Shown: positions 40,321 through 51,404 of the stretch, one piece after another | Layout of the letters: each line of letters starts with the position of its first letter | Numbering within the stretch: position 1 is the stretch's first letter | From: Haemophilus parainfluenzae | GTDB lineage: Bacteria; Pseudomonadota; Gammaproteobacteria; Enterobacterales; Pasteurellaceae | NCBI RefSeq assembly: GCF_900638025.1 | Contig: NZ_LR134481.1 | Span: forward strand, 1,612,001 to 1,676,000 | DNA length: 64,000 bases | Direction of reading: 5' to 3' | Notes under the pieces: model-generated | The model's input: only the letters and a program-made list of their open reading frames with translations | What the model was told of the DNA's origin: nothing | Databases searched by the model: none | Position numbers and translations under genes: made by a program

Positions 40321-41091
40321 TTACCCTACCCAAGAAACAATATGTAAAAGATTTAATGCAAAGACAATGCCTAAACAAGCACCAAAGGTAAGAACCGTAG
40401 CGATGGTCCATCGTCCTATTCCCATATTGACATACCCTTTTAAAATATCCGCAAGTGAATTAATCAATGGGAATCCTGGGACGAGTAATAAAACGCTAGA
40501 AGCTAATGCGATATGAGGATCATTGCCTAAACTATATTTCAAACTCATACCGGAAATCAGTGAGGCGACAAAAGCGGTAATGGCAAAAACGATGAGTGGA
40601 TTGTAATGACGTTTAGACATTTCTTGTCGAACAAACATCGCAATGGCAGAGGCAATAAAGGTGATCGCACAAATTGTCATATCTCCGCCAGAAAGGTGAG
40701 CAAAAGAGGCACAAGATAAACCAATCATAAACACCACCAAATAACGGTTATATTTTAGTGGTTTTAACTTATCCAATTTCTTTTGTGCCATAGACAAATC
40801 ATACAAGTGATGCTCTACGGCAACCACAATGTGCTGAACATCCGTAACGATTTGCATATTAATGCCTTTATCGACATTCTTCCGCACGGTAGTAATACAA
40901 TGTTGCTTAGAAAGTGTGGTCAATAAGACGGCATTTGCCGTTAAAGCACACTCCACGCTTTCAATGCCTAAAGCTACACCTAATCGCTGTGCCATTTGTA
41001 CGACAACAGCACTTTCTGCACCATGCTGTAACAATAACAAAGCGGTTTCCACACAAATACGGGTAACCGCTCGTTGGTATTCCTGATTCAT
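40321..41091 (-). CDS. yjjP: ThrE-family exporter large subunit YjjP
   Basis: The 256-residue protein has an N-terminal soluble domain (RICVETALLLLQHGAESAVV) and five membrane segments, with LVPGFPLINSLADILKGYVN typical of the family. It forms the exporter with YjjB. Confidence 0.9.
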   Translation of the reverse strand: MNQEYQRAVTRICVETALLLLQHGAESAVVVQMAQRLGVALGIESVECALTANAVLLTTLSKQHCITTVRKNVDKGINMQIVTDVQHIVVAVEHHLYDLSMAQKKLDKLKPLKYNRYLVVFMIGLSCASFAHLSGGDMTICAITFIASAIAMFVRQEMSKRHYNPLIVFAITAFVASLISGMSLKYSLGNDPHIALASSVLLLVPGFPLINSLADILKGYVNMGIGRWTIATVLTFGACLGIVFALNLLHIVSWVG

Positions 41092-41219
41092 ATCTCTACG
41101 CTCTTATAAAGTAAACCTTAGAGATTATAGATCGATGAATAAAAAATACTGAAAAAATGACCGCACCTATGATCCAAGTCAAAACTTCAGTATTTCCAAT
41201 GCCTATGAATCAGCAGTGA

Positions 41220-41867
41220 TTAAATAGCTTTATCAAAATATAGCGGCACATTGCTTAACTTAGCCATATTCGTGATATAAGCTAAAACTGCTGGTGGGAA
41301 TTCGATGCCTTTCACACAAGTCAGATTTCGTAATACCGGGAAAACGATAATATCTTCAAAAGAAAGTTGGCCGTTTAAGGCTTTTTCAGATTGAATTAAT
41401 ACCGCTAATTTCTCTAAATCGCCTTTTAAGCGAGTAAGATAGGTCTCAGTCTTTGCGATATTTTCAGCAAAATCCCCAATAAATTCCGTTTTCTTTTTAG
41501 TAAAATAATCGACCGCACTTTGGGTTTCAAATTCTGCTAGGCTCATTTGCGTGAAGCGTGCAGTCGTAAGATGACCATAATAACTGCCGACTTCTTTTGA
41601 CCATGCTTCAATTTCAGGACGAACTTGTTCAGATAAGATTTTTTCACCAAAATATTCATCGATATAATGCACGATATCCAAACTTTCTGGCATCGCTGCA
41701 CCATCCTCTTTGACAAGAATTGGCACTACTTTTTTGCCCACTAAACCAATCGGTGTCGTTTCATCATCATTCGCTAGCACTACAAGTTCTACCGGCAAAT
41801 TTTTTAAACCGAAAATCATGCGAGCTCGCACACAAAACGGGCAATGATCGTAAACATATAATTTCAT
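41220..41867 (-). CDS. grxB: Glutaredoxin 2
   Basis: The 215-residue protein has an N-terminal thioredoxin fold with the dithiol site YDHCPFCVRARMIFGLKNLP and KKVVPIL (cis-Pro), then a GST-like helical domain ending ITNMAKLSNVPLYFDK. GrxB is the large, GST-like glutaredoxin of enterics. It is followed upstream by recD with a 3-base gap. Confidence 0.95.
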   Translation of the reverse strand: MKLYVYDHCPFCVRARMIFGLKNLPVELVVLANDDETTPIGLVGKKVVPILVKEDGAAMPESLDIVHYIDEYFGEKILSEQVRPEIEAWSKEVGSYYGHLTTARFTQMSLAEFETQSAVDYFTKKKTEFIGDFAENIAKTETYLTRLKGDLEKLAVLIQSEKALNGQLSFEDIIVFPVLRNLTCVKGIEFPPAVLAYITNMAKLSNVPLYFDKAI

Positions 41868-41870
41868 TTT

Positions 41871-43805
41871 TTACTCCTCTTTTTCCTGTAATAATTTTCC
41901 TAATCCACTTTGTCGTTTTACGGTATTTCTGACCGCACTTTGCCAGATTTTTTCATTGGCAAATACGGAAAGTTGATTTTTCGCACGGGTAACACCAGTA
42001 AATACCAGCTCTCGTGAAAGCACTGGATTGGGTTCTGTTGGTAACACCATGACGGTATGTTCAAACTCCGAACCTTGGGATTTATGAATTGTCATCATAA
42101 ATGCAGGCTCATGAGCGGGAATACGACTGGTAGAAACTTCTCGACTGCCGAACCACACTTTGCCTTTAGCTAAACACAAGCCAATATCGCCGTTATACAG
42201 TTTAACATTATGATCGTTTTCGGTAATCATAATTGGCTTACCAATATACCAATCGTATTCTTGACGGAACCAAAGTAATTTCTCAGCTCGTAATGCTAAA
42301 GCAATTTCACGATTTAATTCTTCCACACCTAATGCCGAAGCTCGAAGTGCGGTCAAAAATCTCACTGAATTAAAGCGATCTAAAATCGCTTCCGCATAAG
42401 TTTTTTCGTTGCCCTTTTCATCTATAAATTTTGCATTGAGATCTTTCTTCTGAGCAAAATAAGTTTGAAGTTGGGTTAAATAAACACGGTAATTTTCAAC
42501 CGCACTTTTCACCACTTGGCGAACAGATTCTTTAACGTCTTGTTCTTCATCAAAATGATGGAAATGCAACTCTTGTGGATATTCCGCAAAAGTCTCCACA
42601 CTGCCCTCACCTTTTCCTTGCTGAATTTGCTCAGCAAGTTGTTTAATGCCCGAGTCATCTCGGAAACGACGACTAAAGGTTAAATGACAAATGGCATCAC
42701 GTAACGGACTATGTTCATCTGAAGTTGGAACGGTATAGCCTGTTGTTGCATGGATATAATCGGCTTGAGCAGGGCTATAATCTTGCGTTAAAAATTGTGC
42801 GATTTCGCCTAATACCGCCCCAGCTTCTACTGAAGCTAATTGAGCCTGGTCTCCCAATAAAATCAAACGTGTTTCAGGCTTCAACGCTTGCACAAGTTTC
42901 GCCATCATAGGCAAATCAATCATCGAGGTTTCATCCACCACTAATACATCAATTTGCAGTGGATTATGTGCATGATATTTTACGCTATCGGTAAAAGGTC
43001 GAACACCTAGCAAACGATGCAACGTTTCTGCGCTTTTAGGAATGGATGCACGTAATTCATCTGAAATCGGCATTTGTGCCAAAGCGTTTTCGATAGATTC
43101 CGTTAAACGAGCCGCAGCTTTTCCTGTTGGCGCAACCAATTTAATGTGAAGCTTGCCACCAAATAATTCCTGTAATACACATAACAAGCGAGTGACTGTC
43201 GTGGTTTTCCCTGTTCCAGGGCCACCTGTAATCACAGAAAATGGACTTTTTACTGCCGTTGCGACTGCTACTTTTTGCCAATCAACTTGTGCTTGTTGTT
43301 GAGGAAAATAGCGATCTAATAAGGTTCGAATTTGTTGCGATTCTACCGATAAAGTGCGGTCATTTTTCAGTGCGTTTTTAATATATTGCGCAACACGAAA
43401 TTCATCTTGCCAAGCTCGGTAGAAATAAATCGCCCCAAATTGAAATGCGAGAGGCGCAATCTGATTTTCAGGATCTTGTGTAAAAGCAATATGCCCCGCT
43501 AAGGCTGATTGCCATTTTGATACAGGAAGTGAACCAATCTTTTCATTGATCAGCGACAAAAAATCCGTTTCAGTATGACGATAAGCCAAGCCGAATAAAT
43601 TACGTTCTAAGAAACGATCTAACACACAACAAGTATTACCTTGCGTATAGCTCCAGTTGCAAAGTGCGGCTAATAAAATCGCTAAATTTTGTACGGGTTC
43701 GGCATAGACTTTATCTTTTTGTTTATCAGCAATTAATTGAGCAAAATAATAATCGCCTTGAGTAATCACACCTTGTTCTTGCAAGGATTTTAATAGGCTT
43801 AACAT
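41871..43805 (-). CDS. recD: Exodeoxyribonuclease V alpha subunit RecD
   Basis: The 644-residue protein (ATG at 43805) is the fast 5'-3' helicase of RecBCD. Walker A GGPGTGKTTTVTRLL lies near residue 203, with LVVDETSMIDLPMMA, LLGDQAQLASVEAGAVL and the C-terminal motif MTIHKSQGSEF and VFTGVTRAKNQL. The start shares one base with the recB stop. recC is not adjacent, as is common. Confidence 0.96.
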   Translation of the reverse strand: MLSLLKSLQEQGVITQGDYYFAQLIADKQKDKVYAEPVQNLAILLAALCNWSYTQGNTCCVLDRFLERNLFGLAYRHTETDFLSLINEKIGSLPVSKWQSALAGHIAFTQDPENQIAPLAFQFGAIYFYRAWQDEFRVAQYIKNALKNDRTLSVESQQIRTLLDRYFPQQQAQVDWQKVAVATAVKSPFSVITGGPGTGKTTTVTRLLCVLQELFGGKLHIKLVAPTGKAAARLTESIENALAQMPISDELRASIPKSAETLHRLLGVRPFTDSVKYHAHNPLQIDVLVVDETSMIDLPMMAKLVQALKPETRLILLGDQAQLASVEAGAVLGEIAQFLTQDYSPAQADYIHATTGYTVPTSDEHSPLRDAICHLTFSRRFRDDSGIKQLAEQIQQGKGEGSVETFAEYPQELHFHHFDEEQDVKESVRQVVKSAVENYRVYLTQLQTYFAQKKDLNAKFIDEKGNEKTYAEAILDRFNSVRFLTALRASALGVEELNREIALALRAEKLLWFRQEYDWYIGKPIMITENDHNVKLYNGDIGLCLAKGKVWFGSREVSTSRIPAHEPAFMMTIHKSQGSEFEHTVMVLPTEPNPVLSRELVFTGVTRAKNQLSVFANEKIWQSAVRNTVKRQSGLGKLLQEKEE

Positions 43806-46800
43806 TAAAATAATTCCTCTAATTGTTGGATTAATTGCCAATCTGGTTTATCAAAAAAGATGCCCGATTGCGGTGAACCATTCATTCCTCGTAAAAATGC
43901 ATAGACTACACCACCAAAATCTCGGTTGTAATCATAGTGAGGCAAACGTGTTTTTAAATAACGGTGTAATGCCACCACATACAACAAGTATTGCCAATCA
44001 TAGTGATGCTCTAACATGGCTTTTTTCAATGCAGCTTGATCGTAATCCTTTAATGCCTCACCCAAGAAATTCGATTTGTAATCAAGCAAATAATATTTAT
44101 CTTGATAACTGAAAACTAAGTCCATTGTGCCTCGCACCATACCTTGAATATCATCAAACTGTAACGGTTCTGATGGCAAATGATGTAAGGTTGCTAACGC
44201 TCGATTAAAACCTGCGACATCAAAATGGCTTGTGATATTGAGATAAAACGCCAACTCTTTTAAGCATTGTTTTTCGTTAATTTGAGCAAGAGTAAAATCA
44301 TCGTTTGGCAAAATTGGCGTGCTGAGTATTTGTGCAAACCACTGTTGAACTGCTGCAAATTGCTCTTCGGCAATATTCAAATCCTGACATAATTTTTCAA
44401 TGTTTTCTTTCTCAGCCAGTTGAGCAAAAGGCACTTTTTCAAAATAACGATGCAATAACGTACCAATTTGTGTTCCACGTGGGAAATCTAAAACCATTTC
44501 ATCGTTATCATGAGCAAGTGCGGTCAGATTTTCAGTGATATTTTCTGTTAAAATCGATGCATCATAATCTTTCGCATCATCAAAAATGAGTGATTTTTTC
44601 ACCGCATTTTCATTCAAATAAGCTTTACGTTGATGAGTTTGTTCTATGCCACTAAAGCTCGTCACTCGCCAATCTTGTTCAATTTCACCTTGGAAAATTT
44701 CTGCACTTAAATTTTCTTGAGAAATATTTAAGGTAAGTGGTTCACTGGCTTGTAACATATCGGTTAATTCAATCGCTACATCATTGGGTAAAAGTTGCTT
44801 AAATTTTTCCAATAACGGTTGAGTATCCCAATTATTTGGCAAATCGAGTTTTCGACCAATTTCACCTTGCGTTAAAACATACAATAAAGCATTCCATTTT
44901 TTATCAAAGGCTTTCGGTAACACAAAGGCCATTTGGTATTTTGCTCGAGTCAATGCTACATAAAGCAAACGCAATTCTTCCGCAAAAACTTCTTCGGTTA
45001 ATTCATCCAAGTGTTGATCTTGCATATCCCACAAGGTTTTGTTTTGTTTCTTATCGTAATATAAATTAAATAGTTTCTTTTTAGTTGGGGCTTTTGCTGC
45101 ATTTCCTAAAAATGGCAACCAAACCAAATCATATTCCAACCCTTTGGATTTATGGATAGTCACAATCTTCACTAACTGACGTTCGCTTTCTAAACGAATT
45201 TGTGCTTCTTGACGACCATTATCTTGAATTTGCTTTTCAAACCAGCGCAATAATGCTGCTTCACTTTCATTTAATGCGGCAGCTTGCTGTAAAATTTCAG
45301 CTAAATGTAATAAATCCGTCAGTTTTCGCTCACCATCAGGCCGAGATAAGAGTTTTTCTGTGATATTTTCAGCTAAAAGTAAATGATGCAACATCGGCAA
45401 GACGCCTTGACGTTGCCAAATTTGTTGATACTCTGCAAATTTTTCAGCCCAACGTTGCCACTGAATTTCATCCTGGTGAATTTGGTGAATTTCAGCTGCA
45501 TTTAAGCCGAAAAGTGCGGTCGCAATGGCATTCAAAATTGGGCGTTCCGTCACGCTCAAACAAGCTTGCAAAATCAAGGCAAGTTCTTTTGCTGTATTAC
45601 TCTCAAATACATTTCCCCTATCCGAAAGGTAAACCGAGGCAATACCGAGTGCTTGCAATTCTTTTTTCACCAGATCTGCTTCGGTATAACCACGCACCAA
45701 AACGGCAATATTTTCTGCTTGCAATGTTTGATTTTCCGCTTTACTTTCATTCGGAAAAACAACCGGATTTTCAGCCGCACTTTTTAACCATTGCTGAATC
45801 GATGTCGCACAAGCTTTCGCATAATCTTGCTGGGTGGATTCGTCTTTATCATTAATGTAAAAACGGAAGGCCGGTTCAGGTTGATTATTCAACTGAAAAA
45901 CAAGATTTTTCTTGGCTGCGCCGACGTTTAAAAATTCAATATTTTTATAAATAAAGGGGTCATTTTTAAAATCAAATAATCGATTTACCCCTTCCACTAA
46001 AGCTTGGGATGAACGGTAGTTTATGCCTAAATTAAAACGCTCGCTCGCTTCGTCCGCTGCTTTTAAATAAGTGAAAATATCGGCACCACGGAAACGATAA
46101 ATCGCCTGTTTTGGGTCCCCGATCATCATAAAGCCAACATTACCAGACGCGGTTTTATTGTGATAAATTTTCGAGAAAATTTGATACTGTAACGCATCCG
46201 TATCTTGGAATTCGTCAATCATGGCAAAAGGATATTGAAAACGAATTAATTCCGCTAACTGTTCACCGCCCTCACCATATAGTGCTTCTTTCAATAAGCG
46301 TAATAAATCATCAAAAGATTTTTCAGGATGATTCGCTTTGTATTCAAGGCGTTTCTTTTGAATACCTTGACGATAGTGATAGAGAATGATTTTTTTTAAT
46401 AAATCACTAGGTTGATGTTTTTCAACCAATTCTTCAAGCTCTGCAAAAATTGACGCATAAAACGGTATAGCTGCTTTTTTATTTTTCGTTTTTTCTGTCT
46501 GCTTTTCGTATTTTTGCTCAATCGAAGATTGTAAAAAATAATCCCTTAATGTTTTATTAATTTCATAGTCTAGTGGGTTATTTGCCCATTCATTAATCTG
46601 TTCAATCCACGTTTTGAGACGTTCTTTTTGGTAGCTACTACGACTGAGAGATTTGAGCTGATCTTTTGGATAATCTTTTGTTATTTCCTCCATGATAATG
46701 GAGGAAATTTCATCTACATTTTTTAACCAAAAAACTTTTAGAGCTTCAACAGCTTTTAATCGCTCTCCCACATTTTTCTGTAAAAATTCATCAATTGACA

Positions 46801-47473
46801 ACGACAAGCTTTGTTGGTTGTCCGTCGCTACCGATACATCTTTGTTTAAATCCGATTCTAAAATACTTAGCACATCATCAGGCGAACCTAACTCTTTCGA
46901 GATAAAATTAGCAATCTCGAAAGGTTGGGAATAAAAATGCTCCCGCCAAAATTCATTTGCAAATTGTTTGAGTAAATCAGACTGATCTTTGAGAAGTTTT
47001 AAATTGAAATGCACGCCTGAATTGAAAGCATGTTGCATCAGCATTCGGCGACAAAAACCGTGAATGGTATAAATGGAGGCTAAATCTAAATTTTGCTCGG
47101 CCAACTTTAAGCGGCGAAGTGCGGTCGAAATATCTTCTAAATAAGGCAACAATTCCGCTAAAAATTGATGTTCCCCAGTAAAAATCGCCTTATTTTGCTT
47201 TTCATAATATTCAGAAAAAACCGAAATTGCCGCCGTTAAACGTTCCCGAATTTTGCGTTTTAAATCTTCCGTCGCCATTTCAGTAAAGGTTACGACCAAA
47301 ATCTCTTCCACATTCAACGGACGAGAAAAACAATTCTCACCAGCCTGTAAAAGTAAACGAAGATAGATAGAACCAATGGTATAGGTTTTCCCTGTACCTG
47401 CAGAGGCTTCAATTAAATTGACTTGATTTAAGGGTAACGAAATGGCATTAAGTGCGGTTGATTTTTGGCTCAT
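43805..47473 (-). CDS. recB: Exodeoxyribonuclease V beta subunit RecB
   Basis: The 1222-residue protein is the UvrD-like 3'-5' helicase plus nuclease. Motifs: [16 protein letters not shown] (residue about 22), [61 protein letters not shown], and at the C-terminus the nuclease motif [20 protein letters not shown]. RecBCD repairs double-strand breaks and degrades foreign linear DNA. The gene diverges from hsdM. Confidence 0.97.
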   Translation of the reverse strand: MSQKSTALNAISLPLNQVNLIEASAGTGKTYTIGSIYLRLLLQAGENCFSRPLNVEEILVVTFTEMATEDLKRKIRERLTAAISVFSEYYEKQNKAIFTGEHQFLAELLPYLEDISTALRRLKLAEQNLDLASIYTIHGFCRRMLMQHAFNSGVHFNLKLLKDQSDLLKQFANEFWREHFYSQPFEIANFISKELGSPDDVLSILESDLNKDVSVATDNQQSLSLSIDEFLQKNVGERLKAVEALKVFWLKNVDEISSIIMEEITKDYPKDQLKSLSRSSYQKERLKTWIEQINEWANNPLDYEINKTLRDYFLQSSIEQKYEKQTEKTKNKKAAIPFYASIFAELEELVEKHQPSDLLKKIILYHYRQGIQKKRLEYKANHPEKSFDDLLRLLKEALYGEGGEQLAELIRFQYPFAMIDEFQDTDALQYQIFSKIYHNKTASGNVGFMMIGDPKQAIYRFRGADIFTYLKAADEASERFNLGINYRSSQALVEGVNRLFDFKNDPFIYKNIEFLNVGAAKKNLVFQLNNQPEPAFRFYINDKDESTQQDYAKACATSIQQWLKSAAENPVVFPNESKAENQTLQAENIAVLVRGYTEADLVKKELQALGIASVYLSDRGNVFESNTAKELALILQACLSVTERPILNAIATALFGLNAAEIHQIHQDEIQWQRWAEKFAEYQQIWQRQGVLPMLHHLLLAENITEKLLSRPDGERKLTDLLHLAEILQQAAALNESEAALLRWFEKQIQDNGRQEAQIRLESERQLVKIVTIHKSKGLEYDLVWLPFLGNAAKAPTKKKLFNLYYDKKQNKTLWDMQDQHLDELTEEVFAEELRLLYVALTRAKYQMAFVLPKAFDKKWNALLYVLTQGEIGRKLDLPNNWDTQPLLEKFKQLLPNDVAIELTDMLQASEPLTLNISQENLSAEIFQGEIEQDWRVTSFSGIEQTHQRKAYLNENAVKKSLIFDDAKDYDASILTENITENLTALAHDNDEMVLDFPRGTQIGTLLHRYFEKVPFAQLAEKENIEKLCQDLNIAEEQFAAVQQWFAQILSTPILPNDDFTLAQINEKQCLKELAFYLNITSHFDVAGFNRALATLHHLPSEPLQFDDIQGMVRGTMDLVFSYQDKYYLLDYKSNFLGEALKDYDQAALKKAMLEHHYDWQYLLYVVALHRYLKTRLPHYDYNRDFGGVVYAFLRGMNGSPQSGIFFDKPDWQLIQQLEELF

Positions 47474-47611
47474 TTTTTTTATTTTTTGGAAACATTAGCG
47501 TGTTCTTATTGTAGAGGAATTTCCATAGAAATTCATTTAGTTATTATTTATTTCTTGTATAATTTGGAGCATTTATATCTTAATAATGACACAAAATATT
47601 CTGAGGATTTT

Positions 47612-49159
47612 ATGGCAGCAGCAATTCAACAACGTGCCGAACTTCAACGCCGTATTTGGCAAATCGCTAATGATGTACGCGGTTCCGTCGATGGTTGGGA
47701 TTTTAAACAATATGTTTTAGGTACACTTTTCTATCGTTTTATCAGCGAAAACTTTGCCAACTACATTGAAGGTGGAGATGATAGCGTTGATTATTCTGCT
47801 TTTAATGATAACGACCCTATTATTGCGGCAATTAAAGAAGACACCATCAAAGCAAAAGGCTATTTTATTTACCCTAGCCAATTATTTAAAAATGTCGTCG
47901 CAACAGCCAACACTAATCCGAATTTAAATACAGACCTAAAAAGTATTTTTACAGCTATCGAAAACTCCGCTACTGGCTACCCTTCCGAACAGGATATCAA
48001 AGGCTTATTTGCTGATTTTGATACCACCAGCAACCGCCTAGGTAATACCGTTGCCGATAAAAACAGCCGCCTAGCAGCCGTATTAAAAGGCGTTGCTGAG
48101 TTAGATTTTGGTGACTTTGAAGATAATCATATCGATTTATTCGGTGATGCTTACGAATTTTTAATTTCCAACTATGCTGCTAATGCCGGTAAATCAGGTG
48201 GCGAGTTCTTTACACCACAATGCGTTTCCAAGCTGATTGCTCGACTGGCTTTATATGGACAAGACAAGGTCAATAAAATTTACGACCCTGCTGCCGGTTC
48301 GGGTTCTTTGTTATTGCAGGCGAAAAAACCATTTGATGAACATATCATCGAAGAAGGATTCTTCGGGCAGGAAATTAATCACACCACTTACAACCTTGCT
48401 CGTATGAATATGTTTTTGCATAACATCAACTACGACAAGTTTGATATCGCCCTTGGCAACACCTTAATGAATCCGCAATTTGGCGATGATAAACCTTTCG
48501 ATGCTATTGTCTCTAACCCGCCTTACTCAGTGAAATGGATTGGCTCAGACGATCCGACGTTAATTAACGATGAACGCTTTGCCCCTGCTGGCGTGCTTGC
48601 GCCAAAATCCAAAGCGGACTTTGCCTTTATTTTGCATGCGTTAAGTTATCTTTCAGCAAAAGGCCGAGCGGCAATTGTCTCCTTCCCTGGTATTTTTTAT
48701 CGTGGCGGTGCGGAGCAAAAAATTCGTCAATATTTGGTCGATAATAACTATATAGAAACGGTGATTGCGCTTGCGCCAAATCTCTTTTTCGGCACCAGTA
48801 TTGCGGTGAATATTTTGGTACTTTCCAAACATAAACCCGATACCCAAACCCAATTTATCGATGCCAGCGGTTTATTTAAATCTGCCACCAATAACAATAT
48901 TTTAGAAGAGGAACATATTGAGCAAATTCTCAAATTGTTTGCCGATAAAGAAGATGTGCCGCATTTGGCTACATCCGTGTCCTTTGAAGACATCGTTAAA
49001 AATGACTACAACCTTGCGGTGAGTTCTTATGTGGAACAAAAAGACACCCGAGAAGTGATCGATATCGATAAACTCAACGCTGAAATTAAACAAACTGTTG
49101 CTAATATCGACCGCTTGCGTGCGGAAATTGACAAGATTGTGGCGGAGATTGAGGGATAA
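47612..49159 (+). CDS. hsdM: Type I restriction-modification methyltransferase HsdM
   Basis: The 515-residue subunit (ATG at 47612, SD TGAGGA) methylates adenine. It has the HsdM_N helical domain ([20 protein letters not shown]), the SAM motif [14 protein letters not shown] and catalytic NPPY in [11 protein letters not shown], after [17 protein letters not shown]. It begins a locus hsdM-hsdS-rhuM-hsdR. An in-frame upstream extension is not supported. Confidence 0.95.
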   Translation: MAAAIQQRAELQRRIWQIANDVRGSVDGWDFKQYVLGTLFYRFISENFANYIEGGDDSVDYSAFNDNDPIIAAIKEDTIKAKGYFIYPSQLFKNVVATANTNPNLNTDLKSIFTAIENSATGYPSEQDIKGLFADFDTTSNRLGNTVADKNSRLAAVLKGVAELDFGDFEDNHIDLFGDAYEFLISNYAANAGKSGGEFFTPQCVSKLIARLALYGQDKVNKIYDPAAGSGSLLLQAKKPFDEHIIEEGFFGQEINHTTYNLARMNMFLHNINYDKFDIALGNTLMNPQFGDDKPFDAIVSNPPYSVKWIGSDDPTLINDERFAPAGVLAPKSKADFAFILHALSYLSAKGRAAIVSFPGIFYRGGAEQKIRQYLVDNNYIETVIALAPNLFFGTSIAVNILVLSKHKPDTQTQFIDASGLFKSATNNNILEEEHIEQILKLFADKEDVPHLATSVSFEDIVKNDYNLAVSSYVEQKDTREVIDIDKLNAEIKQTVANIDRLRAEIDKIVAEIEG

Positions 49160-49166
49160 AAACACC

Positions 49167-49766
49167 ATGAAAAACAACCGCACTTTTTTAGAAAAATTAT
49201 TGGATGGGGCTGAGGTTGAGTGGAAGAAACTTTGTAAAGTTTCAGAAATAGAAAAAGGAAAACAGCTTAATAAAGCACTTTTAACTGAAACGGGAGAATA
49301 CCCCGTAATAAATGGAGGAATCAATCCTTCAGGTTATTGGCACGAATATAATAATGAGGCGAATACAATTGTAATTAGTCAAGGTGGTGCGAGTGCAGGT
49401 TATGTCAATTGGATGACAACACCATTTTTTGCTGGTGCGCATGCTTATGTAGTAAAAACTAATGAAACATTAGTTCAAAAACGTTATGCGTATCATTTTC
49501 TTAAAATGAATCAAGTTAAATTTATGCAAAATCAATATGGAGCTGGAATTCCTGCTTTAGCTAAATCAGATTTAGCAAATTTACTTATTCCCATCCCCCC
49601 ACTCTCCGTCCAAACCGAAATCGTGCGAATTTTGGACGCATTGACAGCGCTTACCAGCGAGCTTATACTACGCCAGAAACAATATGAATACTATCGGGAA
49701 AAATTACTATCTTTTGATAGTTTAGAACAATTAAATTCGGGGGGGAGGGAAGAAGAAACTTATTGA
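49167..49766 (+). CDS. hsdS: HsdS specificity subunit, first half (one target-recognition domain)
   Basis: The 199-residue product has one TRD (EWKKLCKVSEIEKGKQLNKA onward) and the central conserved helix IPPLSVQTEIVRILDALTAL ... YEYYREKLLSF. It ends 21 bases after a run of seven G (49739-49745), in SGGREEETY. Removing one G would continue the frame as SGGGKKKLIDVAYFQ into the second half, giving 382 residues, a normal HsdS length. As read here the enzyme would have a half-size specificity subunit. Confidence 0.85.
   Translation: MKNNRTFLEKLLDGAEVEWKKLCKVSEIEKGKQLNKALLTETGEYPVINGGINPSGYWHEYNNEANTIVISQGGASAGYVNWMTTPFFAGAHAYVVKTNETLVQKRYAYHFLKMNQVKFMQNQYGAGIPALAKSDLANLLIPIPPLSVQTEIVRILDALTALTSELILRQKQYEYYREKLLSFDSLEQLNSGGREEETY
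49739..49745 (+). repeat. G7 homopolymer tract in hsdS
   Basis: Seven consecutive G residues lie at the joint between the two hsdS halves. A change to six (or nine) G fuses the frames. G-tracts of this length are slippery in Pasteurellaceae and Neisseria. Confidence 0.85.
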
Positions 49767-49767
49767 T

Positions 49768-50316
49768 GTGGCTTATTTCCAAAATGGAAAAGGGCATGAA
49801 AAAAATATTGATGAAAACGGTTCATTTATTGTTATAAATTCAAAATTTATTTCAACAAATGGAACTGTAAAAAAATATTGTAATGACCAGCTTGTTCCTT
49901 TATTTAAAGAGGATATTTTGATTGTGATGAGTGATTTGCCAAACGGAAAGGCTCTTGCAAAAACATTCTTTGTAACAGAAGACAACAAATATACTCTTAA
50001 TCAACGTATAGGAAGAATTACAGTAAAAGAAGGAGGGGAATTACTCCCTAGTTTTGTTAATCATTTTTTAAATAGAAATAAACAATTGACAAAATATGAT
50101 AATGGTACAGATCAGACAAATTTAAGAAAGGATCAAATACTTGATGTTGTAATACCAATTCCTCCACTCGAACAACAACAGCGTATCGTTTCAATCCTCG
50201 ATAAATTTGAAACCTTAACCAATTCCATTACCGAAGGCTTACCTTTAGCGATTGAACAAAGCCAAAAGCGGTATGAATATTATAGAGAATTGTTATTAAA
50301 TTTTCATAACCCGTAG
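49768..50316 (+). CDS. hsdS: HsdS specificity subunit, second half (out of frame)
   Basis: The 182-codon frame encodes the second TRD (VAYFQNGKGHEKNIDENGSF onward) and the distal conserved helix IPPLEQQQRIVSILDKFETL ... KRYEYYRELLLNFHNP. It is +1 out of phase with the first half and has no strong SD; the first codons shown as Val/Met are probably not a start. It may be translated only after slippage at the G7 tract, or as a separate half-subunit as in NgoAV-like systems. Confidence 0.7.
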   Translation: MAYFQNGKGHEKNIDENGSFIVINSKFISTNGTVKKYCNDQLVPLFKEDILIVMSDLPNGKALAKTFFVTEDNKYTLNQRIGRITVKEGGELLPSFVNHFLNRNKQLTKYDNGTDQTNLRKDQILDVVIPIPPLEQQQRIVSILDKFETLTNSITEGLPLAIEQSQKRYEYYRELLLNFHNP

Positions 50317-50373
50317 GGTGGGCTTCAGCCCACCAATTAATCACAACAAACGGTGGGTTAAAGCTCACTCTAC
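50314..50373. repeat. Palindromic MITE-like repeat between hsdS and rhuM
   Basis: TAGGGTGGGCTTCAGCCCAC on the left is the imperfect inverse of GGTGGGTTAAAGCTCACTCTA on the right. The left arm is itself a hairpin. Its first three bases form the hsdS stop codon. Similar GTAGGGTGGGCTTCAGCCCA elements are dispersed in Neisseria and related genomes. Confidence 0.65.
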
Positions 50374-50390
50374 AAATTTGAGAAGAAATA

Positions 50391-51404
50391 ATGAACAACT
50401 TAATCATCTACAACACCGATGACGGTAAATCTCACGTTGCTTTGTTAGTTGTTGAAAATGAGGCTTGGCTAACCCAAAATCAGCTTGCGGAACTTTTTGA
50501 CACCTCTGTACAAAATATCGCCTTACATATAAAAAATATATTAAAAGACAATGAATTAGACGAAAATTCAGTTATCAAGGATTACTTGATAACTGCCCAA
50601 GATGGCAAGCAATATCAAGTAAAACATTATTCCCTTGATATGACTCTCGCCATCGGCTTTCGTGTGCGTAGCCCTCGTGGTGTACAGTTTCGTCGTTGGG
50701 CGAATACGCAATTACGTACCTATTTAGATAAAGGTTTTCTATTAGATAAAGAGCGGTTGAAAAATCCGCAAGGTCGATTTGATCATTTTGATGAATTACT
50801 GGAACAAATTCGTGAAATTCGAGCCAGTGAATTGCGATTTTATCAAAAAGTACGAGAGTTATTTAAATTATCTAGTGACTACGATAAAACAGATAAAGTC
50901 ACTCAAATGTTTTTTGCAGAAACACAAAATAAGTTGATCTATGCCATTACACAACAAACCGCTGCAGAACTCATTTGTACTCGTGCAAATGCTGAATTGC
51001 CTAATATGGGCCTCACCTCTTGGAAAGGTGCTGTTGTACGTAAAGGGGATATTATTACCGCTAAAAACTATTTAACCCGTGATGAATTAGATTCCTTGAA
51101 TCGTCTAGTGATGATCTTTTTAGAAAGTGCCGAATTACGCGTTAAAAACCGTCAAGATCTGACATTAAATTTCTGGCGTAATAATGTCGATAATTTAATT
51201 GAATTTAACGGTTTTCCGCTGCTTATCGGTAATGGAACCCGAACCGTAAAACAAATGGAAACCTTTACTAAAGAACAATATGCCTTATTTGATCAGGTCA
51301 GAAAACAGCAAAAACGCATACAGGCTGATAATGAAGATTTAGACATTTTAGAAAATTGGCAAAAAGATCTGAAAAAAAAATCAATAATTAAGGAAAATTC
51401 ATGA
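50391..51404 (+). CDS. rhuM: RhuM-family protein embedded in the restriction locus
   Basis: The 337-residue protein matches the Virulence_RhuM family: [60 protein letters not shown] and [20 protein letters not shown]. The first part is a winged-helix DNA-binding region. RhuM genes are common passengers of type I restriction loci; their role there is not known. The stop overlaps the hsdR start by ATGA. Confidence 0.9.
   Translation: MNNLIIYNTDDGKSHVALLVVENEAWLTQNQLAELFDTSVQNIALHIKNILKDNELDENSVIKDYLITAQDGKQYQVKHYSLDMTLAIGFRVRSPRGVQFRRWANTQLRTYLDKGFLLDKERLKNPQGRFDHFDELLEQIREIRASELRFYQKVRELFKLSSDYDKTDKVTQMFFAETQNKLIYAITQQTAAELICTRANAELPNMGLTSWKGAVVRKGDIITAKNYLTRDELDSLNRLVMIFLESAELRVKNRQDLTLNFWRNNVDNLIEFNGFPLLIGNGTRTVKQMETFTKEQYALFDQVRKQQKRIQADNEDLDILENWQKDLKKKSIIKENS

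Noticed and set aside
47465..47611. N-terminal extension of HsdM to 47465
   Set aside because: It overlaps the recB start region, has hydrophobic non-homologous residues, and the ATG at 47612 has the SD and the family N-terminus.
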